From Isoptericola halotolerans (lineage in GTDB: Bacteria; Actinomycetota; Actinomycetes; Actinomycetales; Cellulomonadaceae), in assembly GCF_013149785.1 (NCBI RefSeq), contig NZ_JABEZU010000002.1:372001-436000 (forward strand): 64,000 nt of DNA, written 5' to 3'. Of the stretch, positions 23,680 to 32,769 are shown one piece after another. The notes below the pieces were generated by a model. The model saw only the letters and a program-made list of their open reading frames with translations. It ran no database searches and was not told the DNA's origin. The translations under genes and the position numbers were made by a program. Position 1 is the first letter of the stretch. Each line of letters starts with the position of its first letter.

Positions 23680-25065
23680 TCAGGAAGCGTCGGCGGTCGC
23701 CACGAACGTCCAGGTGGGGTCCACGGCCTCGCCGTACCCGCGCGACTGCACGGTGAGGCTCCCGTCAGGACCCGTCACGAGGCGCAGCACGAGCGTGGCG
23801 AGCACCTCGCCGACGACGGCGCAGCGCACGTCGAGCGTGCCCGGCGCGGTCCAGCCGCTGGTCACCACGACCGTGCCCGGACCGCCGTCGCCCGGCAGGG
23901 CCCCGCCCCGGGAGGTGAGGAGGTCGGCTCTCACCGGCTCTCCGTAACGCAGGGGCAGCGTCACGATCCCGCCCGCCGCGTCCGTCTGCCTGGTCAGCGT
24001 GCCGCCGTCGGTGCCCAGGTCCAGGTCGATCGTCACGGTCGCGTCCCCGGCCCGGAACGCCCAGCCGCCGACGAGGGGCCGAGCGTGGTCCGGTTCGTGC
24101 CTCGGTGCCGGCCACGACAGCGCGCCCGGGGAGGCCGCCGTCGCACCGGGAGCGGGTTCGCCCCACGCGCCGCCGAGCTCGCCCAGGAGCAGGTCGATGA
24201 GCCGGTGGTCGCCGGTCGGGCAGGCCTGCGTGTCCCCGGTGACCACCACGACGATGTCGCGCGCGGGGTCGGTCCACACGAGCTGTCCGCCCATCCCGAA
24301 CATCAACCCTCCGCCGGCGACGGGGAGCCACAGCAGGTGCCCGTAGCCGCCCGCGAGCTGGGCGCCCCACGCCTGCAGCGAGGTGTCGGCGTGCGGCGTC
24401 GTCATCTCCCGGAGGAGACTCGCGGGGACGAGCCTGTTGCCGTCGGTCCTGCCGCCGTCGCGCAGCAGCCGCCCCAGGTGCAGCAGGTCGCGTGGGCTGC
24501 ACACCAGCCCGGAGCCGCCCTGCGAGACACCCTCGGGGTCCGTGAGAAAGCGGAACGAGCCGCTGACCCCCAGCGGGTCGAGCAGCCGTGGGCGCAGGTA
24601 GTCGGTGAGCGACGTGCCGGCCAGGCGCTCGACGAGGGCGGCGAGCACGTGCGTCCCGCTGGTGTCGTAGGTGAACACCGTTCCCGGACGGTGGGTCGGC
24701 GGCACCCGGAACCACGACTCGACCCAGCCCCGCCCGGCGCGGTCGTAGGTCGTGGCGCGGTGCGGTCCTTGCATGCTCAGCAGGTCCCGCACCCGGGTCC
24801 CCCCGGTCCACGGGTGGACCGGGGAGTGCTCGGGGAGGTGCCGGACCACCGGGTCGTCCAGGCCGAGCCGACCCTCCGCGACCAGCAGGCCGACGGCGAA
24901 CCCGGTGACCGTCTTGGACACCGAGTAGGTGCGCCGCGGGGTGTCCACGGTCAAGGGCGGGTTCGTCGCGCTGACCACCAGCTCGTCGCCGCGCAGCACC
25001 TCGACGCTGTGCAGCGCGAGGTCGAGCGCCTCGGCCTCGCGCTGCAGAAGGGTCAGCGGGTGCAC
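23680..25065 (-). CDS. Serine hydrolase, beta-lactamase-like family
   Basis: A 461-residue protein of the serine beta-lactamase-like fold. SVSK (48-51) is the nucleophile motif, YDTS (133-136) takes the place of the Tyr motif, and FGMGGQLVWTDP holds the third-motif region (GMGG). The last 130 residues are beta-rich, as in related esterase/peptidase proteins. No signal peptide. Its GTG lies 4 bases beyond the xylB stop and has no good ribosome site, so it depends on xylB translation. A role in xylose or xylan use, for example as a deacetylating esterase on imported oligosaccharides, is suggested by position only. Confidence 0.82.
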   Translation of the reverse strand: MHPLTLLQREAEALDLALHSVEVLRGDELVVSATNPPLTVDTPRRTYSVSKTVTGFAVGLLVAEGRLGLDDPVVRHLPEHSPVHPWTGGTRVRDLLSMQGPHRATTYDRAGRGWVESWFRVPPTHRPGTVFTYDTSGTHVLAALVERLAGTSLTDYLRPRLLDPLGVSGSFRFLTDPEGVSQGGSGLVCSPRDLLHLGRLLRDGGRTDGNRLVPASLLREMTTPHADTSLQAWGAQLAGGYGHLLWLPVAGGGLMFGMGGQLVWTDPARDIVVVVTGDTQACPTGDHRLIDLLLGELGGAWGEPAPGATAASPGALSWPAPRHEPDHARPLVGGWAFRAGDATVTIDLDLGTDGGTLTRQTDAAGGIVTLPLRYGEPVRADLLTSRGGALPGDGGPGTVVVTSGWTAPGTLDVRCAVVGEVLATLVLRLVTGPDGSLTVQSRGYGEAVDPTWTFVATADAS

Positions 25066-25069
25066 CTCG

Positions 25070-26587
25070 TCAGAGGAGGTCGCGTACGGCGGCGTACTGC
25101 TCGCGCACCTCGGGCCGGGGGTCGGCGGCCAGGGTGGTGGCCACCTGGGTCGACCACGCCGGCGCCGTCGCGTCCGGGGCGCTCGCGGCGGCGAGGACCC
25201 ATGCCGCCTGCCGTGCTGCGCCGTCGGCCACGTACTCGCCGGGCTCCGGGATGCCGATGGGCAGGCCGAAGACCTGCGTCGCGACGGTCTGGACGGCGGG
25301 GGACTGCGCCGCGCCGCCGATCAGCATGACCTGCTCGACGGGTACCCCCTGGGCGCGCAGCGCGTCGAGGCCGTCGGCCAGCCCGCACAGCATGCCCTCG
25401 ACGTAGGCGCGGGCCAGGTGCTCGCGCGTGGACGTCGCGATCCGCACGCCGTGCAGCGTGCCGGTGGCGTCGGGGCGGTTGGGGGTGCGTTCGCCCTCGA
25501 GGTAGGGCACGAGCACGAGGCCGTCGGAGCCGGGAGGGGCGGTCAGGGCGAGTCGTGAGAGCTCGTCGTAGTCGACGTCGAGCACGGAGCGGGCGGCGTC
25601 GAGCACGCGCGCCGCGTTGAGGGTGACGGCGAGCATCAGGGCGTTGCCGGTGGCGTCGGCGAACCCGTTGATCGCCCCGGACCCGTCGGCGGTGCGTCGC
25701 GGCGCGACGGCCGAGACGACGCCGGAGGTGCCGAGCGAGATGGCGATGTCACCCGGGCGCATGCCGAGACCGAGCGCGGCGCCGGCGTTGTCGCCGGTCC
25801 CCGGTCCGATCAGGGCACCGCCGTCCACGTCGCGGCCGGCGACCGACGGGTGTGCGAGGCCACCGGACTCGGACGGTGCGAGGACGCGGGGCAGGACGAC
25901 GTCGTCGCGGCCGAGGGCGAGGCGCAGCAGGTCGCGGCGGTAGGCGCCCTGCTCGGGTGTCGCGTCGTCGTCGGAACCGGTCTCGGGCCCGGACGCCTCG
26001 GCGTCGAAGTAGCCGGTGCCGGAGGCGTCGGACCGGTCGGTGAAGAGCGCCGTGAGGTCGGGCCCGAGGGGGGACTCGTCCGCGGGGCCGTAGCCGGCGA
26101 TGCGCCAGCTCAGCCAGTCGTGAGGCAGGGCGACGGCGGCGACCCGTGCGGCGTTCTCCGGCTCGGCGTCGCGCAGCCAGCGCAGCTTGGTGATGGTCAA
26201 CGACGCGACCAGCACCGACCCGGTGTCGTCGGCCCAGCGCTGGGCGCCGGCATCGCGGTCGCCGTCGCCGAGCTCGCGGATCAGGTCCTCGGCGGCGGGG
26301 GCGGACCGGGTGTCGTTCCACAGCAGGGCGTCGCGGACGACGCGACCGTCGGCGTCGAGGGCGACGAGGCCGTGCTGCTGGCCGCCGACGGCGATCGCGG
26401 CGACGTCGTCGAGCCCGCCGGCGGCGCGGGACGCCTCGGTGAACGCCGTCCACCAGTGGTCGGGGTGGACCTCGGTGCCGTCGGGGTGCTGTGCGGAGCC
26501 CGTGCGCACCAGGGCGCCGGTCTGCGCGTCACGGACGACGATCTTGCAGGACTGCGTGGAGGTGTCCACGCCGGCCACGAGGGGCAT
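25070..26587 (-). CDS. xylB: Xylulokinase (FGGY family)
   Basis: A 505-residue sugar kinase that phosphorylates D-xylulose to xylulose 5-phosphate. N-terminal [13 protein letters not shown] binds phosphate; GGQQHGLV and LLWNDTRS are xylulokinase substrate motifs; [13 protein letters not shown] carries the catalytic Asp; [11 protein letters not shown] and [12 protein letters not shown] form the ATP site of the FGGY C-terminal domain. The ATG follows AGGAG by 5 bases. It is downstream of xylA on the same strand, separated by about 210 bases that hold a long hairpin, and followed 4 bases later by a serine hydrolase gene. Confidence 0.96.
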   Translation of the reverse strand: MPLVAGVDTSTQSCKIVVRDAQTGALVRTGSAQHPDGTEVHPDHWWTAFTEASRAAGGLDDVAAIAVGGQQHGLVALDADGRVVRDALLWNDTRSAPAAEDLIRELGDGDRDAGAQRWADDTGSVLVASLTITKLRWLRDAEPENAARVAAVALPHDWLSWRIAGYGPADESPLGPDLTALFTDRSDASGTGYFDAEASGPETGSDDDATPEQGAYRRDLLRLALGRDDVVLPRVLAPSESGGLAHPSVAGRDVDGGALIGPGTGDNAGAALGLGMRPGDIAISLGTSGVVSAVAPRRTADGSGAINGFADATGNALMLAVTLNAARVLDAARSVLDVDYDELSRLALTAPPGSDGLVLVPYLEGERTPNRPDATGTLHGVRIATSTREHLARAYVEGMLCGLADGLDALRAQGVPVEQVMLIGGAAQSPAVQTVATQVFGLPIGIPEPGEYVADGAARQAAWVLAAASAPDATAPAWSTQVATTLAADPRPEVREQYAAVRDLL

Positions 26588-26618
26588 CTTCGCTCCTAGG
26601 TAGGTTCAGACGACAAGC

Positions 26619-26690
26619 GTTGTGGGCGCGATTTCTGGGCTCGGAAGCCCGGCGTACCGGGCATTCCGGGCCAGAAATCGCGCCCACAAC
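26619..26690. terminator. Intercistronic long hairpin between xylA and xylB, GTTGTGGG family copy 2
   Basis: Perfect 20-bp arms lie at 26619-26638 and 26671-26690 with a 32-base loop that contains its own short hairpin (GCCCGG ... CCGGGC). The stem equals that of the hairpin at 321-392 except for one base pair (C-G there, T-A here). Here it lies between two genes of the same strand, so it may reduce read-through into xylB or protect the xylA message from decay. The rest of the gap (26588-26797) shows no gene. Confidence 0.65.
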
Positions 26691-26797
26691 ACCGAAGGTG
26701 GATCGGCCGATCAGCCGTTCCTTGTCGGCTGACCCTGCGGTTCCGCTTCGGGCGGGTGCCTCGTGCCTCGGCCCCCACCCTCTGCGTCACCTCCGTC

Positions 26798-27961
26798 TCA
26801 GCCGATGAGGTGCTTCAGGGCGAGCTGGTGCAGCTTCACCAGACCGTAGTCGCGCTCGGCGGTGGCGTCGACGTCGATGCCGTCCACGGACTCGTCGGCG
26901 AGGAACGCGTCGAACGACTCGCCGGCGCCCAGCGTCGACTCGCCGAGCTCGAAGATCCCGGCGTGCTGGAACGCGGCCTGGACCTCGGGGTCCTCGCGGT
27001 AGGCCTTGGCCTTGGCGGCGAGCATGTCGTAGGTGGCCATGTTGGCCTTGGCCGACTCCCAGACACCGTCGAGGTACTCGGTGCGCGACGGCTTGTAGTC
27101 GAAGTGCCGCGGGCCCTCGTAGCGCGGCCCGCCGTTCGGGAAGCCGTTCTCCAGCAGGTCGACGGTGAAGAAGGCGCTCAGCAGGTCACCGTGGCCGAAC
27201 ACGAGGTCCTGGTCGTAGCGGGGACCGTGCTGGCCGTTGAGGTCGATGTGGAACAGCTTGCCGCAGTACAGCGCCAGCGCGAGGCCGTGCGTGTAGTTGA
27301 GGCCCGCCATCTGCTCGTGGCCCGTCTCCGGGTTGAGGCCCACGATGTCGCCGTTGTCGAGGGTGTTGATCAGCGCGATGGCGTGCCCGATGGTGGGCAG
27401 GAAGATGTCGCCGCGCGGCTCGTTCGGCTTCGGCTCCAGGCCGATGCGCAGGTCGTAGCCCTTGGCCTTGATGTAGGCGGCGACGGTGTCGATGCCCTCG
27501 GCGTAGCGGGCGTGCGCGCTGTGCAGGTCCTTGGAGTTGTCGTACTCGGTGCCCTCACGGCCGCCCCACATGACGAACGTGGAGGCGCCCATCTCGGCGG
27601 CGTTGTCGACGCTGCGCAGCACCTTCTTGAGGCCGAACCGGCGGACGTCGCGGCTGTTCGAGGTGAACGCGCCGTCCTTGAAGATCGGGTGCGAGAACGT
27701 GTTGGTCGTGACCATCTCGCAGACCAGCCCGGACTCCTGGGCGGCCTTCTTGACGCTGTCGATCCCGGCCTGGCGGTCGGCCTCGGAAGCGCCGAAGGGG
27801 AAGACGTCGTTGTCGTGGTAGGTGAAGCCCCACGCGCCGAGGTCCGCGAGCTTGCGGACCGACTCGGCCGGGTCCAGCTCGGGCCGCGTCGCGGTGCCGA
27901 AGGGGTCGTTCGCGGGCCAGCCCACGGTCCACAGGCCGAACGAGTACTTGATGTCGCTCAC
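26798..27961 (-). CDS. xylA: Xylose isomerase
   Basis: A 387-residue class I (actinobacterial) xylose isomerase converting D-xylose to D-xylulose. Active-site residues keep a constant offset of five from the Actinoplanes/Streptomyces enzymes: H49 and D52 (YHDND), E176 and K178 (GLEPKP), E212 and H215 (NPETGHEQ), D240 (FHIDLNGQ), D250 and D252 (RYDQD). GTG 27961 has GAGGAGAAG 4-6 bases upstream; in-frame codons further up are not needed. The product feeds XylB. It is divergent from a ROK regulator across 95 bases. Confidence 0.97.
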   Translation of the reverse strand: MSDIKYSFGLWTVGWPANDPFGTATRPELDPAESVRKLADLGAWGFTYHDNDVFPFGASEADRQAGIDSVKKAAQESGLVCEMVTTNTFSHPIFKDGAFTSNSRDVRRFGLKKVLRSVDNAAEMGASTFVMWGGREGTEYDNSKDLHSAHARYAEGIDTVAAYIKAKGYDLRIGLEPKPNEPRGDIFLPTIGHAIALINTLDNGDIVGLNPETGHEQMAGLNYTHGLALALYCGKLFHIDLNGQHGPRYDQDLVFGHGDLLSAFFTVDLLENGFPNGGPRYEGPRHFDYKPSRTEYLDGVWESAKANMATYDMLAAKAKAYREDPEVQAAFQHAGIFELGESTLGAGESFDAFLADESVDGIDVDATAERDYGLVKLHQLALKHLIG

Positions 27962-28056
27962 GGTTCTTCTCCTCGTCGAGAGCTCGTCGCCGGGCACGGC
28001 CGCGGCGTTTTGTTGTACGAATGAACTATTACCGGTCGCTGGGCTAGAGTCAAGGC
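27962..28056. promoter_or_regulatory. xylA / ROK-regulator divergent promoter region
   Basis: A short AT-rich island (28007-28031, TTTTGTTGTACGAATGAACT and on) stands out in the GC-rich background and probably contains the xylA promoter and the repressor site. I see only weak symmetry there (GTT-N9-AAC). For the regulator gene, TAGAGT at 28045-28050 with TGAACT at 28022-28027 (17-base spacing) is a good promoter ending 6 bases before its GTG, so the regulator mRNA is likely leaderless. Confidence 0.5.
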
Positions 28057-29316
28057 GTGACGCCCACACCGACGACGACGCCGCGCGCCCCTCGTGCGCC
28101 CTCCGGAGCCGGTGGCAGCGCCTCGCGACAGCACACGCTGCGTGAACGCAACCTCCGCCTCGTGGCGCGAGCGATCTATGACGCGGCCACGGAGGTCTCC
28201 GGGTCACCCGACGCCGTCCCACCGTCCCGTGCGGACGTCGCCGCCGCCACCGGGCTCACCCGGGCCACCGTGTCCACCCTGGTCGACCACCTCGTCGCGG
28301 CACGCCTCGTCACCGAGCTCGAGCCGGTCTCCTCGCAGCGGGCCGGGCGCCCCGCGGTGCCGCTCGTCCCGGCGCGACGCACCGTCGTCGGCCTCGGGCT
28401 CGAGGTCAACGTCGACTACCTCGGCGTCCGCGCCCTGGACCTCGCGGGCGACGTCGTCGCCGACCACGTCGAGGCCGGCACCTTCCACGACTCCGACCCC
28501 GCCGCCGTGCTCGCCCGTCTCGGCCTCCTCGCCGCCGACGTCGTCACCCGCCTCGAGGCCGACGGCCTGCGGGTCGCCGGGGCGCGTCTCGCGCTGCCCG
28601 GCCTCGTCGACGCCCGCACCGGCGAGCTGGAGGTCGCACCCAACCTCGGCTGGTCGTCCGTGCACCCCGTCGAGCTGCTCGGCCTCGGCGACCTGCCCGT
28701 ACGCGTCGCCAACGAGGCCAAGCTCGCCGCCCTCGCCGAGCTCGCCGGCGACGTCCCGCCGTCGTTCCTCTACGTCTCCGGCGACGTCGGGATCGGTGCC
28801 GCGATCGTCGTCGACCGAGCGCTCTTCCTCGCGGAGCGCGGATGGAACGGCGAGGTGGGCCACGTCGTCGTCGACCCCGCCGGCCCCCGGTGCTCCTGCG
28901 GCGCGAGCGGCTGTCTCGAGCAGTACGCCGGCAAGGAGGCGATCCTGCGTGCGGCCGGGCTCGCCACGGAGGCGCCGCTGGACGACCTCGTCGCGGCGCT
29001 GGCGGTCCCCGACGGCGGCACCCCGGGCGGGCGGGCACGCTCCGCCGTCGATCGGGCCGGGCAGGCGCTGGGGTCGGCGCTCGCCGACTTCGTGAACCTC
29101 ACCGGGGTGTCGACCGTGGTGCTCGGCGGGGTCTACACCGAGCTGGAGCCCTGGCTGCGGGCCGAGATCACGGCCGGGCTGGGCGCACGGGTGCTCGCGG
29201 CGCCCTTCGCGCCGGTGGACGTGCGCGCCGCCCGTGCGGGGCAGCACGCCGCGCTGACCGGGGGAGCGCGGGAGGTGCTGCGGGAGGTCGTGGCCGACCC
29301 GGCGGCCTGGGTGTGA
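28057..29316 (+). CDS. ROK-family transcriptional regulator (XylR-like)
   Basis: A 419-residue ROK repressor. An N-terminal winged HTH (about 30-95; [22 protein letters not shown]) precedes a ROK sugar-binding domain: [63 protein letters not shown] and the zinc motif [14 protein letters not shown] (Cys-x-Cys-x4-Cys, plus the preceding HVV histidine). The kinase phosphate motif at the start of the ROK domain is incomplete, as in regulators. Being divergent from xylA it most likely represses xylAB and releases DNA on binding xylose; glucose cannot be excluded as a second effector. Confidence 0.9.
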   Translation: MTPTPTTTPRAPRAPSGAGGSASRQHTLRERNLRLVARAIYDAATEVSGSPDAVPPSRADVAAATGLTRATVSTLVDHLVAARLVTELEPVSSQRAGRPAVPLVPARRTVVGLGLEVNVDYLGVRALDLAGDVVADHVEAGTFHDSDPAAVLARLGLLAADVVTRLEADGLRVAGARLALPGLVDARTGELEVAPNLGWSSVHPVELLGLGDLPVRVANEAKLAALAELAGDVPPSFLYVSGDVGIGAAIVVDRALFLAERGWNGEVGHVVVDPAGPRCSCGASGCLEQYAGKEAILRAAGLATEAPLDDLVAALAVPDGGTPGGRARSAVDRAGQALGSALADFVNLTGVSTVVLGGVYTELEPWLRAEITAGLGARVLAAPFAPVDVRAARAGQHAALTGGAREVLREVVADPAAWV

Positions 29317-29542
29317 CGGTCCACAACCAGCCGACGATGCGGGCGCCGTGCCCGCCGAGTGCCCCGACGCCTCTCACGCCGAGCTCGCCCGTGGCCATGC
29401 GGGACCGGCGCGCGAAAGCCGCCCGCCTTGTCGGCTCGCCCTCGTCGTTTCCTCGATGATGCGCGCCACGCGCTAGGCTGTGGGGCGATCCGGGCCGCGC
29501 TTCGTGCTCGGCCAGGGTCACCATCGTGCAAGGACGGTGGGA

Positions 29543-29615
29543 GCGCCTGTAGCTCAGTGGATAGAGCACCGCTCTCCTAAAGCGGGTGTCGGCAGTTCGA
29601 GTCTGCCCAGGCGCA
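29543..29615 (+). tRNA. tRNA-Arg (anticodon CCT)
   Basis: A complete cloverleaf: acceptor GCGCCTG (29543-29549) pairs with CAGGCGC (29608-29614), discriminator A at 29615; D-arm GCTC/GAGC; anticodon stem CCGCT/AGCGG with loop CTCCTAA, anticodon CCT at 29576-29578; T-arm GGCAG/CTGCC with loop TTCGAGT. The CCA end is not encoded. It reads the rare AGG codon. TAGGCT at 29474-29479 may be the -10 box. Confidence 0.95.
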
Positions 29616-29791
29616 CAGAGGCCCGGTGGCGTCTCACCATCCGCGTGGGACCGGCGAGGGACCAGGCGAGACGACCCGTCGCCCTGGCGCGGACCCCGTG
29701 TCACGAGACCGGCGGCGGACGCCGACTGGTGACGGGGACCCTGGTAGCGCGCTGTGTCGCGGCCGCGGTGCAGGAGAACGAAGGAGTACAT

Positions 29792-31936
29792 GTGGCGAGA
29801 CCTGGCAGGCGCCGGTCCGGGGGCGCGCGCCCTGACGTCGGCGCTCAGCGTCGCCGCGCCCCCCGTCCTGCCGAGCGAGGCATCGTCCCGGTGCTCGCCG
29901 ACGTCGCTCGCGAGGTCGACAACGCGGTGAAGCGCCCTCCCACCCGACCGGCGGTCCGGACGAAGTTCCAGGTCGTGGCGCTGCTCGTGCGTGAGGAGCG
30001 GGCGCGGGTGAAGGGCGACGGCACGCTGACCGCAGCCAAGCAGGCCCAGGAGCTCAAGCGGCTCGACGGGGTGGCGACGCTGCTGGCGAAGATCGCAGCC
30101 CGGGACACGTCGCTGCTCGAGCTGCTCGCGGAGGACGCCCGGCTCTCCGACTCCGCGCACGCGTACAAGGCGAGCGTGATGCGCACGGGTGGGCTCGAGC
30201 CGCCCGAGGAGACGGAACCCCCGGCGCCGGCCGCCCCGCCGCCCGGCGCTCAGAAAGGGGTCGTGCCCCAGTCGGCGATCTCGCACCGGCTGGCCAACCC
30301 CTTCCTCGCGCCCGACTTCGAGGCGGCGACCGAGCGCGCGGCCGCGCGCCCCCGCCGGCTGGCGGGGTGGGAGCTGCTCGAGCCTCTCTTCCGGTCGTTC
30401 GAGGTGGCGTCCCCCGGCACGCCATCCTGCATGGAGTTGCCCGAGGCGGGATCCGTACCCGTCGCCCACGGCCGCGCGCTGATGCCGCACCAGGCCCAGG
30501 TCGTGGCCGCGACGGCGCGCGGACATCGCACGTTCCTGCTCGCGGACGAGCCCGGACTCGGCAAGACCGCCCAGGCGCTGCTCGCGGCCCAGGCGGCGGA
30601 CGCCTTCCCGCTGCTGGTCGTGGCGCCCAACGTGGTCAAGACGAACTGGGCGCACGAGGTCGACCTGTGGACGCCGCTGCGGCGGGCGACGGTCGTCCAC
30701 GGTGACGGCGATCGGGTCGACGCCTTCGCCGACGTCGTGATCGTGAACTACGACATCCTGAACCGGCACGTCGACTGGCTCGGCGAGCTCGGCTTCCGCG
30801 GGATGGTCGTCGACGAGGCGCACTTCATCAAGAACAAGGCCTCGCAGCGTTCGCAGCACGTCCTGGCGCTCTCCGAGCGGATCCGTGAACGCACCGCCCG
30901 GCCGCTCCTGATGGCACTCACCGGTACCCCGCTGATCAACGACATCGAGGACTTCCGGGCGATCTGGCAGTTCCTCGGCTGGATCGACGACACGAAGCCG
31001 ATCGGGAAGCTGATGACGGCTCTGGAGGAGACCGGCCTGACCCCGGCGGACCGGGGGTTCTACGCCTCCACCCGCGCCAGCGTCATCGACAGGGGCATCG
31101 TGCGTCGCCGCAAGGTGGACGTGGCGGCGGACATCCCCGCCCGCCGGGTGGCGGACGTGCCGCTCGAGCTCGAGGGCGCCGTCGGCCGCTCCGTCCGGGC
31201 TGCCGAGGCCGCGCTCCAGCGGCGCCTCGTCGACCGCTACCGGTCTGCCGTGGCGGCCCGTCCCGACGACGTCGTCGTGGAGGGCATCGACCTGGACCTT
31301 GCCCGCCGGGTCGCGGCGGCCGAGCTCAAGGACTCGAGCTCCAGGGCTCGTGGCGAGAACGTGTTCTCGATGGTCCGCCGGATCGGCCAGGCCAAGGCCG
31401 GGCTGGCCGCCGACTACGCCGCGCAGCTGGCCCGCAACGTCGGCAAGGTGGTGTTCTTCGCCAAGCACGTCGACGTGATGGACCAGGCCGAGCAGACCTT
31501 CGCGGACCGCGGCATCCGGTACGCCTCGATCCGTGGCGACCAGACGCCCGCGGTGCGCGAGAAGAACGTCGCCGCGTTCACGGAGGACCCCGAGGTGTCG
31601 ATCGCCGTGTGCTCCCTGATGGCCGCCGGCGTGGGCCTCAACCTCCAGGTCGCCTCCAACCTCGTGCTGGCGGAGCTGTCCTGGACCGACGCCGAGCAGA
31701 CCCAGGCCATCGACCGGATCCACCGGATCGGTCAGGCGGAGCCCGTCACCGCCTGGCGGCTCATCGCCGCGCAGACCATCGACTCCAAGATCGCCGGGCT
31801 GATCGACAGCAAGTCGGGGCTGGCCGCCCGCGCGCTGGACGGGGCGGCGGTCGAGGACGTCTCATCGTCCACGGACGTCCAGCTCGAAGCCCTGGTCGGG
31901 CTGCTCACCGACGGGCTCGCCGAGGGCGTGGGCTGA
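29792..31936 (+). CDS. SNF2/SWI2-family DEAD-like helicase (SMARCAL1/RapA-type)
   Basis: A 714-residue ATP-dependent DNA translocase. An unassigned N-terminal region of about 220 residues (helical, ending in a Pro-rich stretch, 136-152) precedes the SNF2 core: MPHQAQVV, Walker A DEPGLGKTAQ (252-261), DEAH box (341-344), LTGTPLIND, and in the second RecA lobe VVFFAKHVDVMD, AGVGLNLQVAS and the arginine-finger motif QAIDRIHRIGQ. The GTG at 29792 is chosen because GAAGGAG lies 5-6 bases before it; the open frame continues upstream through the tRNA gene and cannot all be translated. Likely role in DNA repair or remodelling of protein-DNA complexes. Confidence 0.9.
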   Translation: MARPGRRRSGGARPDVGAQRRRAPRPAERGIVPVLADVAREVDNAVKRPPTRPAVRTKFQVVALLVREERARVKGDGTLTAAKQAQELKRLDGVATLLAKIAARDTSLLELLAEDARLSDSAHAYKASVMRTGGLEPPEETEPPAPAAPPPGAQKGVVPQSAISHRLANPFLAPDFEAATERAAARPRRLAGWELLEPLFRSFEVASPGTPSCMELPEAGSVPVAHGRALMPHQAQVVAATARGHRTFLLADEPGLGKTAQALLAAQAADAFPLLVVAPNVVKTNWAHEVDLWTPLRRATVVHGDGDRVDAFADVVIVNYDILNRHVDWLGELGFRGMVVDEAHFIKNKASQRSQHVLALSERIRERTARPLLMALTGTPLINDIEDFRAIWQFLGWIDDTKPIGKLMTALEETGLTPADRGFYASTRASVIDRGIVRRRKVDVAADIPARRVADVPLELEGAVGRSVRAAEAALQRRLVDRYRSAVAARPDDVVVEGIDLDLARRVAAAELKDSSSRARGENVFSMVRRIGQAKAGLAADYAAQLARNVGKVVFFAKHVDVMDQAEQTFADRGIRYASIRGDQTPAVREKNVAAFTEDPEVSIAVCSLMAAGVGLNLQVASNLVLAELSWTDAEQTQAIDRIHRIGQAEPVTAWRLIAAQTIDSKIAGLIDSKSGLAARALDGAAVEDVSSSTDVQLEALVGLLTDGLAEGVG

Positions 31937-31949
31937 GCCTCGGTCGCCG

Positions 31950-31955
31950 TACGAT
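31950..31955 (+). promoter_or_regulatory. Putative -10 box of a leaderless transcript
   Basis: TACGAT matches TAnnnT and ends 7 bases before the ATG at 31963, the same spacing as for thyA and the serine hydrolase at 2344. Confidence 0.4.
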
Positions 31956-31962
31956 CGGGAGC

Positions 31963-32481
31963 ATGCCGCTCTCCGCCGTCGAGCCACGCCTTGACTCGCC
32001 CGACCCGAAGGCCCAGCTCGTCGCCTACCTCGACTACTACCGGACCGCCGTGGAGCGGAAGCTCGACGGGCTCACCGAGGCCGAGCTGCGCACGAGCCGC
32101 CTCCCGTCCGGGTGGACGCCGATGGAGCTGCTGATCCACCTGGTGCACATGGAACGACGCTGGTTCGTGTGGGGGTTCCTCGGCGAGCAGGTCCCCGACC
32201 CGTGGGGCGACCACGCCGACGGCGTCCCCGACGGGCCGTGGCAGGTGCCCGACGGCGTCACCGCGGCCGAGCTGGTCGCGGCGCTGCACGCCGGCGGGCG
32301 GCGCACGCAGGCGGTGCTCGCCGACCACGACCTCGCCGAGCGCGGCGCCGTCGGCGGCCGGTTCACCGCCGACCCTCCCACGCTGACCTGGATCTGCTTC
32401 CACGTGCTGCAGGAGTACGCCCGGCACGCCGGGCACCTCGACGTCGCGCGCGAGCTCGCGGACGGGGACCTCGGCGAGTAG
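31963..32481 (+). CDS. DinB/DUF664-family protein (possible mycothiol-dependent enzyme)
   Basis: A 172-residue four-helix-bundle protein of the DinB/DUF664 superfamily. The metal-binding histidines are seen in the usual places: LLIHLVHMERRWFVWG (helix 2) and ARHAGHLDVAREL (helix 4). Members in actinobacteria often use mycothiol as cofactor for transferase or isomerase reactions. It follows the SNF2 gene by 26 bases but has its own likely leaderless promoter. Substrate unknown. Confidence 0.85.
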   Translation: MPLSAVEPRLDSPDPKAQLVAYLDYYRTAVERKLDGLTEAELRTSRLPSGWTPMELLIHLVHMERRWFVWGFLGEQVPDPWGDHADGVPDGPWQVPDGVTAAELVAALHAGGRRTQAVLADHDLAERGAVGGRFTADPPTLTWICFHVLQEYARHAGHLDVARELADGDLGE

Positions 32482-32612
32482 CCCTCCGAGGTGGCTGCTT
32501 CCTCTCCACGACGAGGCGGGGGAAACGACTGACTGGCCTGGTGACCCGGGACGATCCCGTCCACAAGGGGCGCACTGCGCGTATTGCCATCCGGACACAC
32601 CGACTTCACAAG

Positions 32613-32641
32613 TTGACCACGATTCTGATTGCCGCGACCAT
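32613..32641 (+). promoter_or_regulatory. Putative promoter of the Tad pilus operon
   Basis: TTGACC (32613-32618) and GACCAT (32636-32641) are spaced by 17 bases in a small AT-richer patch. The leader to the first gene would be about 120 bases. The rest of 32482-32769 holds no recognisable gene or strong hairpin. Confidence 0.35.
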
Positions 32642-32769
32642 GACTCCGCGGACCAGGCGACGTCGACGCCCGCGTCGACTCGGTCGCCCTCGGGCGGTCT
32701 GGACGCTCCCGCGGCGTTCTCGTCGTCGGGACCCCCACAGTCCACCCGTGCGAGAGGGCCCCACGCGAC

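Noticed and set aside
27962-28056. A defined XylR operator
   Set aside because: The AT-rich island is suggestive, but I found only GTT-N9-AAC symmetry, too weak to call a site.
29480-29791. Upstream extension of the SNF2 protein
   Set aside because: The frame passes through the tRNA-Arg gene; the GTG at 29792 has a near-perfect ribosome site.
29543-31936. Integrated element at the tRNA-Arg gene
   Set aside because: No integrase, no direct repeat of the tRNA 3' end was seen downstream, and the following genes have normal codon use.
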